Part shown: piece after piece, positions 28,825-37,781 of the stretch | Layout: every line of letters begins with the position of its first letter | Position numbering within the stretch: position 1 is the first letter of the stretch | Assembly (NCBI RefSeq): GCF_030504645.1 | Contig: NZ_JAUKWQ010000001.1 | Location: forward strand, 124,001 to 188,000 | Direction: 5' to 3' | DNA: 64,000 nucleotides | From: Rhizobium oryzicola | GTDB lineage: Bacteria; Pseudomonadota; Alphaproteobacteria; Rhizobiales; Rhizobiaceae | The notes under the pieces: generated by a model | Database searches by the model: none | Told to the model about the DNA's origin: nothing | The model's input: only the letters and a program-made list of their open reading frames with translations | Made by a program: the position numbers and the translations under genes

Positions 28825-30458
28825 GTGCCATGACTGAACCGCTTCTCTCCGTCCGCGATCTCTCGGTTGCCTTTCACCAAGGCGGCAACACCTCGACAGC
28901 CGTTGACCGGGTCTCCTTCGATATCCAGTCCGGCGAAGTGATGGCGCTCGTCGGTGAATCCGGCTCCGGCAAGTCGGTGACGGCCGCCTCCATCCTGCGG
29001 CTCCTGCCCTATCCCTCCGCCAGCCACCCCTCCGGCGAGATCCTGTTTTCGGGCAAGGACATGCTGAAAGCGAGCGAGGCGGAACTGCGCGCCGTGCGGG
29101 GTGATGACATCACCATGATCTTTCAGGAGCCGATGACCTCGCTTAATCCGCTCCACACGATTGAGGGGCAGATCACCGAGATCCTTGAACTGCATCAGGG
29201 CATGGTGGGGGATACGGCGCGTGCGCGTGTTCTGGAACTGTTGAACCAGGTCGGTATCCGCGAGCCGGAAAAGCGCTTGAAAGCTTATCCGCATGAGCTT
29301 TCCGGCGGGCAGCGCCAGCGCGTGATGATTGCCATGGCGCTCGCAAACCGTCCCAAGCTTTTGATCGCGGATGAACCGACCACGGCGCTGGATGTGACGG
29401 TACAGGCGCAGATCCTGGAGCTTTTGAAGAAGCTGCAGCGCGAATACGGCATGTCGATCCTGTTCATCACCCATGACCTCGGCATCGTGCGCCGCTTTGC
29501 CGACCGCGTCTGCGTGATGACCAAGGGCAAGATCGTCGAGAGCGGCCCGGTGGAAACGGTGTTTACCGCGCCCCAGCACGCCTATACCCGCCACCTGCTG
29601 GAATCGGAGCCGCGTGGTGAACCGCCGACCATCGACCCGACACGTCCCGTGATAATGGAAGGCAAGGATCTACGCGTCTGGTTTCCCATCAAGGCGGGCT
29701 TCCTGCGCCGAGTCGTGGATCATGTGAAGGCGGTGGATGGCGTCGACGTGACGCTGCGCGCGGGCGAAACAGTCGGCATCGTCGGCGAGTCCGGCTCAGG
29801 CAAGACGACGCTGGGTCTCGCCCTGGCGCGTCTCATCTCCTCGCGGGGGCGGATCAGCTTCATCGGCAAGGATATCAACGCCTATAGTTTCAAGGATATG
29901 CTGCCGCTGCGCAGCCGGCTGCAGGTGGTTTTCCAGGACCCGTATGGATCGCTCAGCCCCCGCATGTCGGTTGGCGAAATCATCGCCGAAGGCTTGAAGG
30001 TCCACCAGAAAAACCTGAGTGCCGATGAGCGCGACCGGCAGGTGGCCTGGGCGCTCGAGGAAGTGGGGCTCGACCCCGCCACCCGTTGGCGCTACCCGCA
30101 TGAGTTTTCCGGCGGCCAGCGACAGCGCATTGCCATTGCCCGCGCCATGGTGCTGAAGCCACGCTTCGTCATGCTGGACGAGCCGACGTCGGCGCTGGAC
30201 ATGACCGTGCAGGCGCAGGTGGTGGACCTGCTGCGGGACTTGCAGCAGAAGCATGATCTCGCCTATCTCTTCATCAGCCATGACCTGAAGGTGGTGAAGG
30301 CGCTCGCCAACCATGTCATCGTGATGCGCTCCGGCAAGGTGATGGAAGAGGGGCCGTCCGAGCAGATCTTTGCCTCGCCGCAGAATGACTACACCAAGGC
30401 CCTGATGGCCGCCGCCTTCAATATCCAGGCCGTTCGTTCGGAGGCGGTCAGTCAGTAG
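28821..30458 (+). CDS. yejF: Dual-domain peptide ABC ATPase YejF
   Basis: 545 residues from a GTG at 28821 (AAGG 7 bases upstream; an ATG at 28830 is possible). Two complete ATPase domains: Walker A GESGSGKS in the first and GESGSGKT in the second, signatures LSGGQRQR and FSGGQRQR, Walker [12 protein letters not shown] and [11 protein letters not shown]. Each carries the C-terminal oligopeptide-ABC extension. It powers the YejBE channel. Last gene of the operon. Confidence 0.94.
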   Translation: MSAMTEPLLSVRDLSVAFHQGGNTSTAVDRVSFDIQSGEVMALVGESGSGKSVTAASILRLLPYPSASHPSGEILFSGKDMLKASEAELRAVRGDDITMIFQEPMTSLNPLHTIEGQITEILELHQGMVGDTARARVLELLNQVGIREPEKRLKAYPHELSGGQRQRVMIAMALANRPKLLIADEPTTALDVTVQAQILELLKKLQREYGMSILFITHDLGIVRRFADRVCVMTKGKIVESGPVETVFTAPQHAYTRHLLESEPRGEPPTIDPTRPVIMEGKDLRVWFPIKAGFLRRVVDHVKAVDGVDVTLRAGETVGIVGESGSGKTTLGLALARLISSRGRISFIGKDINAYSFKDMLPLRSRLQVVFQDPYGSLSPRMSVGEIIAEGLKVHQKNLSADERDRQVAWALEEVGLDPATRWRYPHEFSGGQRQRIAIARAMVLKPRFVMLDEPTSALDMTVQAQVVDLLRDLQQKHDLAYLFISHDLKVVKALANHVIVMRSGKVMEEGPSEQIFASPQNDYTKALMAAAFNIQAVRSEAVSQ

Positions 30459-30470
30459 AACTGATCGTCC

Positions 30471-30495
30471 GGAACCTCCGGTCTCCTCATCCGTT
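30471..30495 (+). promoter_or_regulatory. EcfG/RpoE2 general stress promoter
   Basis: GGAAC (30471-30475), 17 bases, GTT (30493-30495), an exact consensus match, 56 bases before the small TM protein at 30551. Confidence 0.65.
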
Positions 30496-30550
30496 CGGCA
30501 GACATCGGTTTGTCGCATGCGCGGCAGTAGGCCGCGAAGAGGAGAAGGCG

Positions 30551-30838
30551 ATGAATAGCCACTACAAGCCCGAAGAGGGAACACGGCCCCAAGGTCAAAT
30601 TCCGCTGCCTGGTAATGTCGAAGCCCCTTTGACACCCACCGAAGCCCGGCAGGGGCGTCGCGGATCGCCGGTACTAGTGGTGCTTATCGCCGGCATCGTT
30701 CTGGCGATGGTCGCCTGGGCCGGTGCCGAGTGGTGGGGCCAATCGACCGAGCCGCCAGCGGATCAGACGTCCAAGCCTCCGGCAGCCAGCACTGCGGCGC
30801 CCGCCAATCCGGATCGCCAGCCGTCGTCGAACCCCTGA
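30551..30838 (+). CDS. Single-TM stress protein, unknown
   Basis: 95 residues with GGAGAAGG 3-4 bases before the ATG. A Pro/Gly-rich N-terminus (1-36), one TM helix (about 40-60, VLVVLIAGIVLAMVAWAGA) and a disordered tail rich in Pro, Ala and Ser. It is probably an inner membrane protein with its tail in the periplasm. The EcfG promoter places it in the general stress response. No domain is recognised. Confidence 0.65.
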   Translation: MNSHYKPEEGTRPQGQIPLPGNVEAPLTPTEARQGRRGSPVLVVLIAGIVLAMVAWAGAEWWGQSTEPPADQTSKPPAASTAAPANPDRQPSSNP

Positions 30839-30971
30839 GGGTCATATCAATCGATTTGATCCTTGCATGTCTGGACTTCCCCGGCGCTTTTTCCCATAAC
30901 GTTGCCGGAGGTTGTCGTCCGATGCCTCTCTTCCAGTGAGGGCCCGCCGCGGGAGGCGGGCAGGGGCAGAC

Positions 30972-32279
30972 ATGACCACGAAGACCGATATTGCCAGCCG
31001 GGTCTACAATCACACCTGGAAGCTCGATCCCATCATCCGCAGCCTGATCGATACGGACTTCTACAAACTGCTGATGCTGCAGATGATCTGGAAGCTCTAT
31101 CCGGATGTCGATGCCACGTTTTCCGTCATCAATCGCACGAAGAGTGTCAGGCTCGCAGAGGTGATCGACGAGAAGGAGCTGCGCGACCAACTGGATCATG
31201 CACGCACTGTGCAGCTTTCCAAGAAGGAAATGATCTGGCTGGCGGGTAATAGCTTTTACGGCAAGGCGCAGATCTTCGAGCCGGAATTTTTGGCCTGGCT
31301 CGCCAATTACCGCCTACCGGAATACGAGCTTTCCAAAAAGGACGGCCAGTATGAGCTGACCTTCCATGGCCGCTGGGTGGATACCACCATGTGGGAAATC
31401 CCGGCACTTGCGATCGTCAACGAACTGCGCTCCCGTGCGGCGCTGAAGTCGCTCGGTCCCTTCACGCTGGATGTGCTTTACGCCCGCGCCAAGGCGAAGA
31501 TGTGGGAAAAGGTCGAGCGCCTGCGCCAATTGCCGGGCCTACGCATTTCCGATTTCGGCACGCGCCGCCGCCACAGTTTTCTCTGGCAGCGCTGGTGCGT
31601 TGAAGCGCTGAAGGAAGGCATTGGCCAACGCTTTACAGGCACCAGCAACGTGCTGCTCGCCATGGATTCCGATCTGGAAGCCGTTGGTACCAATGCGCAT
31701 GAACTGCCAATGGTGCTGGCAGCCCTCGCCAGTTCCGATCAGCAATTGCGGGCAGCCCCCTATCAAGTCTTGAAGGACTGGAACCGCCTCTATGGCGGCA
31801 ATCTTCTGATCGTGTTGCCGGATGCCTTCGGTACGGCATCTTTCCTGCGCGACGCGCCGGAATGGGTCGCCGACTGGACGGGGTTCCGTCCAGACAGCGC
31901 GCCACCCATTGAGGGTGGCGAGAAGATCGTTGCGTGGTGGAAGAAGATGGGCCGGGATCCGCGCGAGAAGCTCTTGATCTTCTCCGACGGTCTCGATGTC
32001 GATGCGATTGTTGAAACTTACAAGCACTTCGAGGGGCGGGTGCGCATGAGCTTTGGCTGGGGCACGAACCTCACCAATGACTTCGCGGGCTGCGCGCCTC
32101 GTGAACTACAGGGACTGAATCCGATCTCGATTGTCTGCAAGGTCAGCGAAGCAAACGGAAGACCGGCCGTGAAACTTTCGGACAATCCGATGAAGGCGAC
32201 AGGGGAACCGTCTGAAGTCGACCGTTACCTGCGTGTCTTTGGCCAGGAAGACCGGGTCGAGCAGGCGGTCTTTGTGTAA
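30972..32279 (+). CDS. pncB: Nicotinate phosphoribosyltransferase
   Basis: 435 residues from the ATG at 30972; 20 in-frame codons upstream are not supported. PncB motifs: [21 protein letters not shown] near the N-terminus, [13 protein letters not shown] with the catalytic His, [22 protein letters not shown], and [10 protein letters not shown]. It converts nicotinate and PRPP to nicotinate mononucleotide for NAD salvage. A GC-rich stem (CCCGCC/GGCGGG, about 30947-30961) lies just before the ribosome binding site. A strong terminator follows at 32284. Confidence 0.96.
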   Translation: MTTKTDIASRVYNHTWKLDPIIRSLIDTDFYKLLMLQMIWKLYPDVDATFSVINRTKSVRLAEVIDEKELRDQLDHARTVQLSKKEMIWLAGNSFYGKAQIFEPEFLAWLANYRLPEYELSKKDGQYELTFHGRWVDTTMWEIPALAIVNELRSRAALKSLGPFTLDVLYARAKAKMWEKVERLRQLPGLRISDFGTRRRHSFLWQRWCVEALKEGIGQRFTGTSNVLLAMDSDLEAVGTNAHELPMVLAALASSDQQLRAAPYQVLKDWNRLYGGNLLIVLPDAFGTASFLRDAPEWVADWTGFRPDSAPPIEGGEKIVAWWKKMGRDPREKLLIFSDGLDVDAIVETYKHFEGRVRMSFGWGTNLTNDFAGCAPRELQGLNPISIVCKVSEANGRPAVKLSDNPMKATGEPSEVDRYLRVFGQEDRVEQAVFV

Positions 32280-32283
32280 GGAG

Positions 32284-32313
32284 ACAGGCGGAGAAGCTGA
32301 GCTCTCCGCCTGT
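32284..32313. terminator. Bidirectional terminator pncB / DUF1236
   Basis: ACAGGCGGAGA (32284-32294) pairs with TCTCCGCCTGT (32303-32313), an 11-bp perfect stem with an 8-base loop, between convergent stops. Confidence 0.75.
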
Positions 32314-32325
32314 TCTGCATGTGCT

Positions 32326-32721
32326 TTAGTTGACGATCTGGACGACCGTGTGGGTACGCGGATCGACGATCACGCGCTGGTCGTTGACGACAGCATAGGC
32401 ATAATCGCGGTGCTGCGGAACGGGCGTCAGGACGACCGTATCGGGCACACGCTTGCCGACGACAACCTCTTCCTGCACAACGACAGGAGCCGGAGCCGGC
32501 TGTTCCTGAACATAGGTCACCACTTCGCGCGGCGGCGGGTCGATCGCCGTGCCAAGCGCTGCACCGGCAATCCCGCCAACGGCGGCACCGACGGGTCCGC
32601 CGACAATGGCGCCGGTGACGGCACCGCCGGCTGCGCCGCTCACGGTGCTCTGTTGGGCAAAGGCAGCCGTCCCGAAGGTCGCGGCGAGGGCGGCCACAGA
32701 CGTGAGTACGAGCTTACGCAT
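32326..32721 (-). CDS. DUF1236 glycine-zipper periplasmic protein
   Basis: 131 residues from the ATG at 32721 (AGAGGAGAAAACCA upstream). A signal peptide (about 1-22, cleavage after AFA) precedes a glycine-zipper stretch (about 29-60, GAIVGGPVGAAVGGIAGAALG), then a Pro/Val linker and a C-terminal DUF1236-like segment (YAVVNDQRVIVDPRTHTVVQIV). Secreted or outer-membrane associated. Function unknown. Only a near-miss to the EcfG promoter (GAT instead of GTT) is seen upstream. Confidence 0.8.
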   Translation of the reverse strand: MRKLVLTSVAALAATFGTAAFAQQSTVSGAAGGAVTGAIVGGPVGAAVGGIAGAALGTAIDPPPREVVTYVQEQPAPAPVVVQEEVVVGKRVPDTVVLTPVPQHRDYAYAVVNDQRVIVDPRTHTVVQIVN

Positions 32722-32905
32722 TGGTTTTCTCCTCTTCTTGTTTGTCAACCAATGCGCACATAATCCCCATCCCTCGATTTCCGTTCCGTACCTCTGCTCA
32801 CGTTTCGTTAGCTGTTGCAAATATGCGCGAGCAGTAATGCCATAAAACAATAGTTGACGTTTAAGACATTTGTTTATAGACCTGCCCACAACACAGGAAG
32901 GCACG

Positions 32906-34027
32906 ATGGACGATCTGGGCGTACAGGAAGAAGCGGTTCTTTCGCTGATCAGGCAAAACCCTTTTACCGGTCAGCAGGAGATTGCCGACCAGTTGGGCCT
33001 CGCGCGCTCCACCGTTGCCGCACACATCGTGCGGCTCATGGAAAAGGGCTATATCCTGGGCCGTGGCTATGTGCTGCCGCAGGCCTCACGCGCTGTCTGC
33101 ATCGGCGGCGCGGTCTTTGACCGCAAGTATCGCGCTCGCCAGCAGGTGGTGCTGGAAACTTCCAATCCCGTGGACGGCATGCGCAGCTTCGGAGGCGTGG
33201 CGCGCAATGTGGCGGAAAACCTGTCGCTGCTCGGCGCATCCGTCAGCTTTATCTCCCTGGTGGGTGAGGATGAGACGGGGGCCTCCATCCTCTCACACTT
33301 GAGGGCGCGCGGCATCGATGTCAGCCAGGTGGTCATGACGCCGGAGCGCTCGACCGCGGAATACGCCGCGATCCTTGACCTCAACGGCGATCTCGTCATC
33401 GGCATTGCCGATATGGGCATCTTCGATCTCATTTCGCCTGCCATGCTTGATCGCGTCTGGCCGCATCTTGCTTCCGCCAGCCTCGTCTTTGCCGATTGCA
33501 ACCTGCCGGCTGAAACCCTTTCCGCGCTGATTGCACGTCGGGCCGATGCCCGCTTTAGACTGGCGATCGATGCCGTCTCCACGCATAAGGTCATGCGCCT
33601 GCCATCGGAACTCAAAGGCGTCGATCTGCTGTTCATGAATATCGATGAGGCCAATGCGGTGCTCAACCGCCAGGGCAGCGAAAGCTTGGCAGATGCCGCT
33701 GACGCAGCCATTGCTCTTCGCGAAAGAGGCGTCGCTGAAGCCATCGTGACCATGGGCGCGCGCGGCATGGCGGTCGCGTCCGCTACCGGCACGCAGACCT
33801 TTGCCGCAATCTCCGCGAAGCCAGTCGATATGACCGGCGCGGGTGATGCGATGATTGCCGGAACACTCTCCGGTCTGTTGGGCGGCCAGGATGTCTTCGC
33901 TGCCGCCCGCCACGGCGCGCTGCTCGGCGCACTCACCACGGAAAACGCCGCAAGCGTCCACCCCGATCTTTCCCAACGCTTCCTGGAAGCGAACCTGCAC
34001 CGGCTGATGCCGGCTGAAAGAGGATGA
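32906..34027 (+). CDS. psuK: PfkB-family pseudouridine kinase with N-terminal HTH
   Basis: 373 residues from the ATG at 32906 (AGGAAGG, 4-base spacing). Residues 1-58 form a winged helix-turn-helix (FTGQQEIADQLGLARSTVAAHIVRLMEKGYI). The remainder is a ribokinase-type kinase with GGVARNVAENLSLLG and the catalytic DMTGAGDAMIAG. The overlap with psuG identifies it as pseudouridine kinase, making pseudouridine 5'-phosphate. The fused HTH may let it regulate the operon; that is inference. Confidence 0.9.
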   Translation: MDDLGVQEEAVLSLIRQNPFTGQQEIADQLGLARSTVAAHIVRLMEKGYILGRGYVLPQASRAVCIGGAVFDRKYRARQQVVLETSNPVDGMRSFGGVARNVAENLSLLGASVSFISLVGEDETGASILSHLRARGIDVSQVVMTPERSTAEYAAILDLNGDLVIGIADMGIFDLISPAMLDRVWPHLASASLVFADCNLPAETLSALIARRADARFRLAIDAVSTHKVMRLPSELKGVDLLFMNIDEANAVLNRQGSESLADAADAAIALRERGVAEAIVTMGARGMAVASATGTQTFAAISAKPVDMTGAGDAMIAGTLSGLLGGQDVFAAARHGALLGALTTENAASVHPDLSQRFLEANLHRLMPAERG

Positions 34028-34032
34028 CACCG

Positions 34033-34959
34033 ATGACCCTTCTGAAACCGAAACTGAGCCGCGAAGTGGCCGATGCGCTTGCCGCCGGCGGACCTGTCGT
34101 GGCGCTCGAATCCACCATCATCACCCATGGCATGCCATACCCCGCCAATCTGGAAACGGCGAAGGCCGTGGAAGATGTTGTGCGCCAGAACGGCGCCGTA
34201 CCGGCAACGATCGCCGTGATCGATGGCGAACTTCGCGCCGGTCTCGACGCGAGCGAGTTGGAAGCGCTTGCCCAGGCGAAGGGCGTGGTGAAGGCCTCCG
34301 GCCGTGATCTGGCGGTCGCCATGGTGCGCAAGGCGTCTGCCGGCACCACCGTTTCCGCCACCATGCTGCTGGCCGATCTCGCCGGCATCGATATCTTCGC
34401 GACCGGCGGCGTCGGCGGCGTGCATCGCGGCGCCGAACAGACCTTCGATATTTCTGCTGACCTGACCGAACTCGGCCGCACCAAGACGGCCGTCGTCTGC
34501 GCTGGTGTCAAATCCATTCTCGATATCGCCAAGACGCTGGAATATCTGGAAACGCAGCGCGTGCCTGTTATCGCCTTTGGCACCGAAGATTTTCCGGCCT
34601 TCTTCACCCGCAAAAGCGGTTACAAGGCGGACCATCGCCTCGATACGCCGGAAGAGATTGCAGAGGCCATGCACATGCACCACAAGCTCGGCACTGGCAC
34701 CGGCCTGATGATCGCGAACCCTATTCCGGAAGAATTCGCCCTGACCCCCGACTTTATCGATGGCACGATCAATGATGCCGTGCGCGAAGCGGATGAACGC
34801 GGCATCGGCCGCAAGGAGTTGACGCCCTTCCTGCTTGCCCGCATCAACGAACTGTCCAAGGGCGAAAGCCTGAAGGCGAATATCGCGCTGGTTAAGAACA
34901 ATGCCGCGCTCGCTTCCCGCATGGCGGTGGCTTACGCGGCGATCAAGAAGAGCCGATAG
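34033..34959 (+). CDS. psuG: Pseudouridine-5'-phosphate glycosidase
   Basis: 308 residues from the ATG at 34033 (GAGG 9 bases upstream). Another ATG at 34024 overlaps the psuK stop in an ATGA arrangement and is possible. Family motifs: VVALESTIITHGMPYP, IDGELRAGL, FATGGVGGVHRG, CAGVKSILDI. It cleaves the C-C glycosidic bond of pseudouridine 5'-phosphate to uracil and ribose 5-phosphate, completing the pathway begun by PsuK. Terminator hairpin at 34969. Confidence 0.96.
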   Translation: MTLLKPKLSREVADALAAGGPVVALESTIITHGMPYPANLETAKAVEDVVRQNGAVPATIAVIDGELRAGLDASELEALAQAKGVVKASGRDLAVAMVRKASAGTTVSATMLLADLAGIDIFATGGVGGVHRGAEQTFDISADLTELGRTKTAVVCAGVKSILDIAKTLEYLETQRVPVIAFGTEDFPAFFTRKSGYKADHRLDTPEEIAEAMHMHHKLGTGTGLMIANPIPEEFALTPDFIDGTINDAVREADERGIGRKELTPFLLARINELSKGESLKANIALVKNNAALASRMAVAYAAIKKSR

Positions 34960-34968
34960 TCTTTCTGG

Positions 34969-34993
34969 AAGGGGAGGTTCAAGGCCTCCCCTT
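34969..34993 (+). terminator. Hairpin after psuG
   Basis: AAGGGGAGG (34969-34977) pairs with CCTCCCCTT (34985-34993), a 9-bp perfect stem. The T-run that follows is poor. Confidence 0.6.
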
Positions 34994-34999
34994 GTAATG

Positions 35000-35014
35000 T
35001 TCCCATTTTGGGAA
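35000..35014 (+). promoter_or_regulatory. Probable HigA operator
   Basis: TTCCCATTTTGGGAA (35000-35014) is a 15-base dyad with 5-base arms, 12 bases before the higB start. Its position over the promoter or ribosome binding site fits autoregulation by the antitoxin. Confidence 0.5.
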
Positions 35015-35025
35015 TATTTTTGGTC

Positions 35026-35325
35026 ATGCAGATTATCGCCAAATCTCGGCTGAAGGCATTCTGGGATAAGCATCCTCAGGCGCAAAAGCCGCTTTCCGAG
35101 TGGTACAAGCTGGTGAAAGCGGCGCGGTGGACGACGCCTTCAGACGTGAAAGCGATGTTTGGAGGTGCTGTCGATTTTGTTGCCGACAACCGCATCATCT
35201 TCGACATTGCTGGCAACAAATACCGGCTGGTCGTACATGTGGCCTATCCCTTCCAGCGTGTGCTGATCAAGTTTGTTGGCACCCATGCGGAGTATGACAG
35301 GATCAAGGTGGAGAGCATCTCATGA
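35026..35325 (+). CDS. higB: HigB-type toxin (mRNA interferase)
   Basis: 99 residues from the ATG at 35026. The pattern MQIIAKSRLKAFWDKHP, SEWYKLVKAARWTTPSDVK, FDIAGNKYRLVVHVAYPFQRVLIKFVGTHAEYDRI is that of the HigB_toxin family of ribosome-dependent RNases. It overlaps the antitoxin gene by four bases (ATGA). Toxin-first order is the hig arrangement. A type II toxin-antitoxin module, intact as far as can be seen. Confidence 0.9.
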   Translation: MQIIAKSRLKAFWDKHPQAQKPLSEWYKLVKAARWTTPSDVKAMFGGAVDFVADNRIIFDIAGNKYRLVVHVAYPFQRVLIKFVGTHAEYDRIKVESIS

Positions 35326-35699
35326 AGGACATCAGACCGATCCGCACACAGGACGATCTCGACTGGGCACTTGGAGAAATCGAGCCCTATTTCGACAATC
35401 CTCCGCCGCAGAACTCTCCCGAAGCCGACCGCTTCGACATTCTGTCGGACCTTATCGAGGCCTACGAAAACCGTATGGTCGATATGCCGGCGGTCGATCC
35501 CATTGATGTGCTGCAATTCTACATGCAGACCACCGGCCGCACGCAAGGCGATCTGGCAGAGCTTTTGGGGTCGCGTTCCCGCGCCTCGGAAGTGCTGCGG
35601 CGCAAGCGCGCATTGACGCTCGATATGATCAACCGGCTGCGGCAGGAATGGCATATCCCTGCCGATAGCCTCGTTGAACCTTACGCGCTGGTGGCGTGA
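35322..35699 (+). CDS. higA: HigA-type antitoxin
   Basis: 125 residues. The N-terminal part (1-60, DDLDWALGEIEPYFDNPP) is the toxin-binding region. The C-terminal helix-turn-helix (about 70-115, GRTQGDLAELLGSRSRASEVLRRKRALTLDMINRL) binds DNA. It neutralises HigB and likely represses the pair through the dyad at 35000. Its stop abuts the stop of the convergent nucleoside hydrolase gene. Confidence 0.9.
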   Translation: MKDIRPIRTQDDLDWALGEIEPYFDNPPPQNSPEADRFDILSDLIEAYENRMVDMPAVDPIDVLQFYMQTTGRTQGDLAELLGSRSRASEVLRRKRALTLDMINRLRQEWHIPADSLVEPYALVA

Positions 35700-36647
35700 T
35701 CAGGCCTTGGCAGGCAGGCGCGCCAGCCGCTCGGTCAGCAGCGCGTAGAAACCATCCGCATCAACATCGCGCATGAACATCGCGTTCTTCTCGCGCTTGG
35801 TCACACCCCACCAGTCGGCCACCGTCATGCCCTTGGTCAGCGGTGACTGCGTCTCGATCTCCACATTGCAGTGGCGGCCGGAATAAAGCTCCGGCTTGAT
35901 CAGATAGGCAATGACATTCGGGTCATGCAGCGGGCCGCCATCGGTGCCGTATTTGGCTTCGTCGAAACGCTCGAAGAATTCCAGCCAGCCGGCAACCGCC
36001 TCGGAAAGCGGCGTGCCGAGCGCGCGGATCGCGGCGACGCGCTTCGCCGTCGTCAGCACTTGGTGCGTCACGTCGAGCGGCATCATCACGATCGGAACGC
36101 CGCTCTTGAAGACGATGTCGGCGGCCTTCGGATCGACAAAGATGTTGAATTCCGCAGCCGGGGTCACATTGCCGCCCTCGAACAAACCGCCGCCCATCAG
36201 CACGACCTGTTTGATGCGGGCTGCAATTTCGGGTGCCCGTGTGAGCGCCGTGCCGAGATTGGTCATCGGCCCCAGCGTGCAGAGCGTGACCGTACCCGGA
36301 GCCTCCGCCTTCAGCGTGTCGATGATGAAATCCACCCCGTGCTGTGCCTGCAGCGGCATTGTCGGTTCGGGCAGTTCCGCACCGTCCATGCCGGTCGCGC
36401 CATGCACATATTCGGCGGTGAACAGGCTGCCCTCCATCGGGCCTTCGCAGCCGGCAAACACCTTGATATCCGGGCGACCCGCCAGTTCGCAGACCTTGCG
36501 GATGTTCTTGGAGGTGAGCGCCACGGGCACGTTTCCGGCAGCGGCCGTAATGCCCAGAACCTCGATTTCGGGGCTGGCCAGTGCCAGCAGAATGGCAACG
36601 GCGTCGTCCTGGCCGGGGTCGGTATCGATGATGATTTTCTGGGTCAT
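35700..36647 (-). CDS. Nucleoside hydrolase (IunH family)
   Basis: 315 residues from the ATG at 36647; a longer upstream in-frame reading has no supporting site. The calcium-binding motif IIIDTDPGQDDAVAILLAL, VLMGGGL, and the NIFVDPKAADIVF and DVTHQVL segments are diagnostic. It hydrolyses the N-glycosidic bond of inosine, uridine or related ribonucleosides. Part of the nucleoside-salvage theme with psuKG and the 55-64 kb operon. Specificity unknown, so no symbol is given. Confidence 0.93.
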   Translation of the reverse strand: MTQKIIIDTDPGQDDAVAILLALASPEIEVLGITAAAGNVPVALTSKNIRKVCELAGRPDIKVFAGCEGPMEGSLFTAEYVHGATGMDGAELPEPTMPLQAQHGVDFIIDTLKAEAPGTVTLCTLGPMTNLGTALTRAPEIAARIKQVVLMGGGLFEGGNVTPAAEFNIFVDPKAADIVFKSGVPIVMMPLDVTHQVLTTAKRVAAIRALGTPLSEAVAGWLEFFERFDEAKYGTDGGPLHDPNVIAYLIKPELYSGRHCNVEIETQSPLTKGMTVADWWGVTKREKNAMFMRDVDADGFYALLTERLARLPAKA

Positions 36648-36787
36648 GGGCTCTGTGTCTCGCGAGGGGAAGAAGGAGGTTGCCCGCTGGTTTGGCATGG
36701 CGAAAAGCGCTTCGCAAGGCGGTTTGACCGCAAGCAGAGAACCGAATTCCTCCTCATGCGTAATCCCTTTCAAAAGGGAGAAATTGC

Positions 36788-37570
36788 ATGAGCACTGAAG
36801 GCACGACGGCCGCGACGACAACGGGTAAACTCTGCTGGATCACCGGCGCCAGCTCCGGCATTGGCCGCGCGGTGGCGCTGAAGCTGGCACGTAGTGGCTG
36901 GCGGGTGGCAGTGAGTGCCCGCCGGGGCGAGATGCTGGCGGAACTGCAATCGCTCATGCCGGACCGCATCTTTCCCTTCCCGCTTGATGTGACCAACCGC
37001 GAGGCATGCCTTGCAACAGGCGCTGCGATCCGCACAGCGCTGGGGCCGATCGACCTCGCGATCTTCTCTGCCGGCAGCTACAAGCGCGATAGCGTGCGCC
37101 GTTTCAACAGCGAGGATCTGGCGACGACCATCAACCTGAATGTCGTCGGCACCGGCCATTCTCTGGAAGCCGTCATCCCGGACATGATCAGCCGCCGTCA
37201 TGGCGAGATCGCCGTGGTCGCTTCCGTTGCCGGCTATGTCGGCCTGCCCGGCGGCGGCTTCTATGGCGCCACGAAAGCGGCGCTCATCAATCTCTGCGAA
37301 GCGCTGCATCCCGAGCTGGAGCGGGAAGGGGTCAGGCTGCGCGTCATCAATCCGGGCTTTGTCGATACGCCGCTGACCAAGAAGAATGATTTTCCGATGC
37401 CGTTTCTTGTATCAGAGGATGAGGCGGCCAACGCCATCATCAAGGGTCTGGCGACCCAAAACTTCGAAATCATTTTTCCCTGGAAGATGGCCTTCGCCAT
37501 CAAGCTCCTGCACGCTCTGCCGCGCCGCCTGCAGTTTGCGCTGACGCGGATGATGTTGCGGAAAGGGTGA
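36788..37570 (+). CDS. SDR-family NAD(P)-dependent oxidoreductase
   Basis: 260 residues. Classical short-chain dehydrogenase: cofactor loop TGASSGIG, catalytic YGATK with the Ser upstream (VASVAG), and NPGFVDTPL after it. The ribosome binding site lies against a perfect small hairpin (TCCCTTT 36764-36770, AAAGGGA 36773-36779), which could limit translation. SDR genes often accompany the cfa/DUF1365/FAD cluster in other proteobacteria. Here the TIR insertion separates it from that cluster, so membership is inferred. Confidence 0.88.
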   Translation: MSTEGTTAATTTGKLCWITGASSGIGRAVALKLARSGWRVAVSARRGEMLAELQSLMPDRIFPFPLDVTNREACLATGAAIRTALGPIDLAIFSAGSYKRDSVRRFNSEDLATTINLNVVGTGHSLEAVIPDMISRRHGEIAVVASVAGYVGLPGGGFYGATKAALINLCEALHPELEREGVRLRVINPGFVDTPLTKKNDFPMPFLVSEDEAANAIIKGLATQNFEIIFPWKMAFAIKLLHALPRRLQFALTRMMLRKG

Positions 37571-37781
37571 GGAGGGGGTGCAAGGGGCCCAGGTCGATGG
37601 CGTCCAAAAAGACTTGGAAGAAGGACGCTGACACAGTCGATTTCTCGACAAAGTTGTCCAGCAAAAAGCAGTGGCTTCCATTAGAGTGCCGTATGAGCCC
37701 CTATGGCCTATCGTTTGCAACCGAACTAGCTTCCCTTATCTTACAAGTTGTGTAAATTCATCGCTTTAAGCTGGGGGCAAC

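Noticed and set aside
32735-32790. Possible EcfG promoter before the DUF1236 gene
   Set aside because: GGAAC is present on the minus strand but the -10 position reads GAT rather than GTT at the right spacing.
33067-35085. 672-codon frame antisense to psuK and psuG
   Set aside because: Shadow of two well-identified coupled genes; low-complexity translation with no recognisable domain.
37567-37755. 62-codon plus frame just before the TIR gene
   Set aside because: Begins inside the SDR stop region with no ribosome binding site; may be a remnant in the insertion but not a supported gene.
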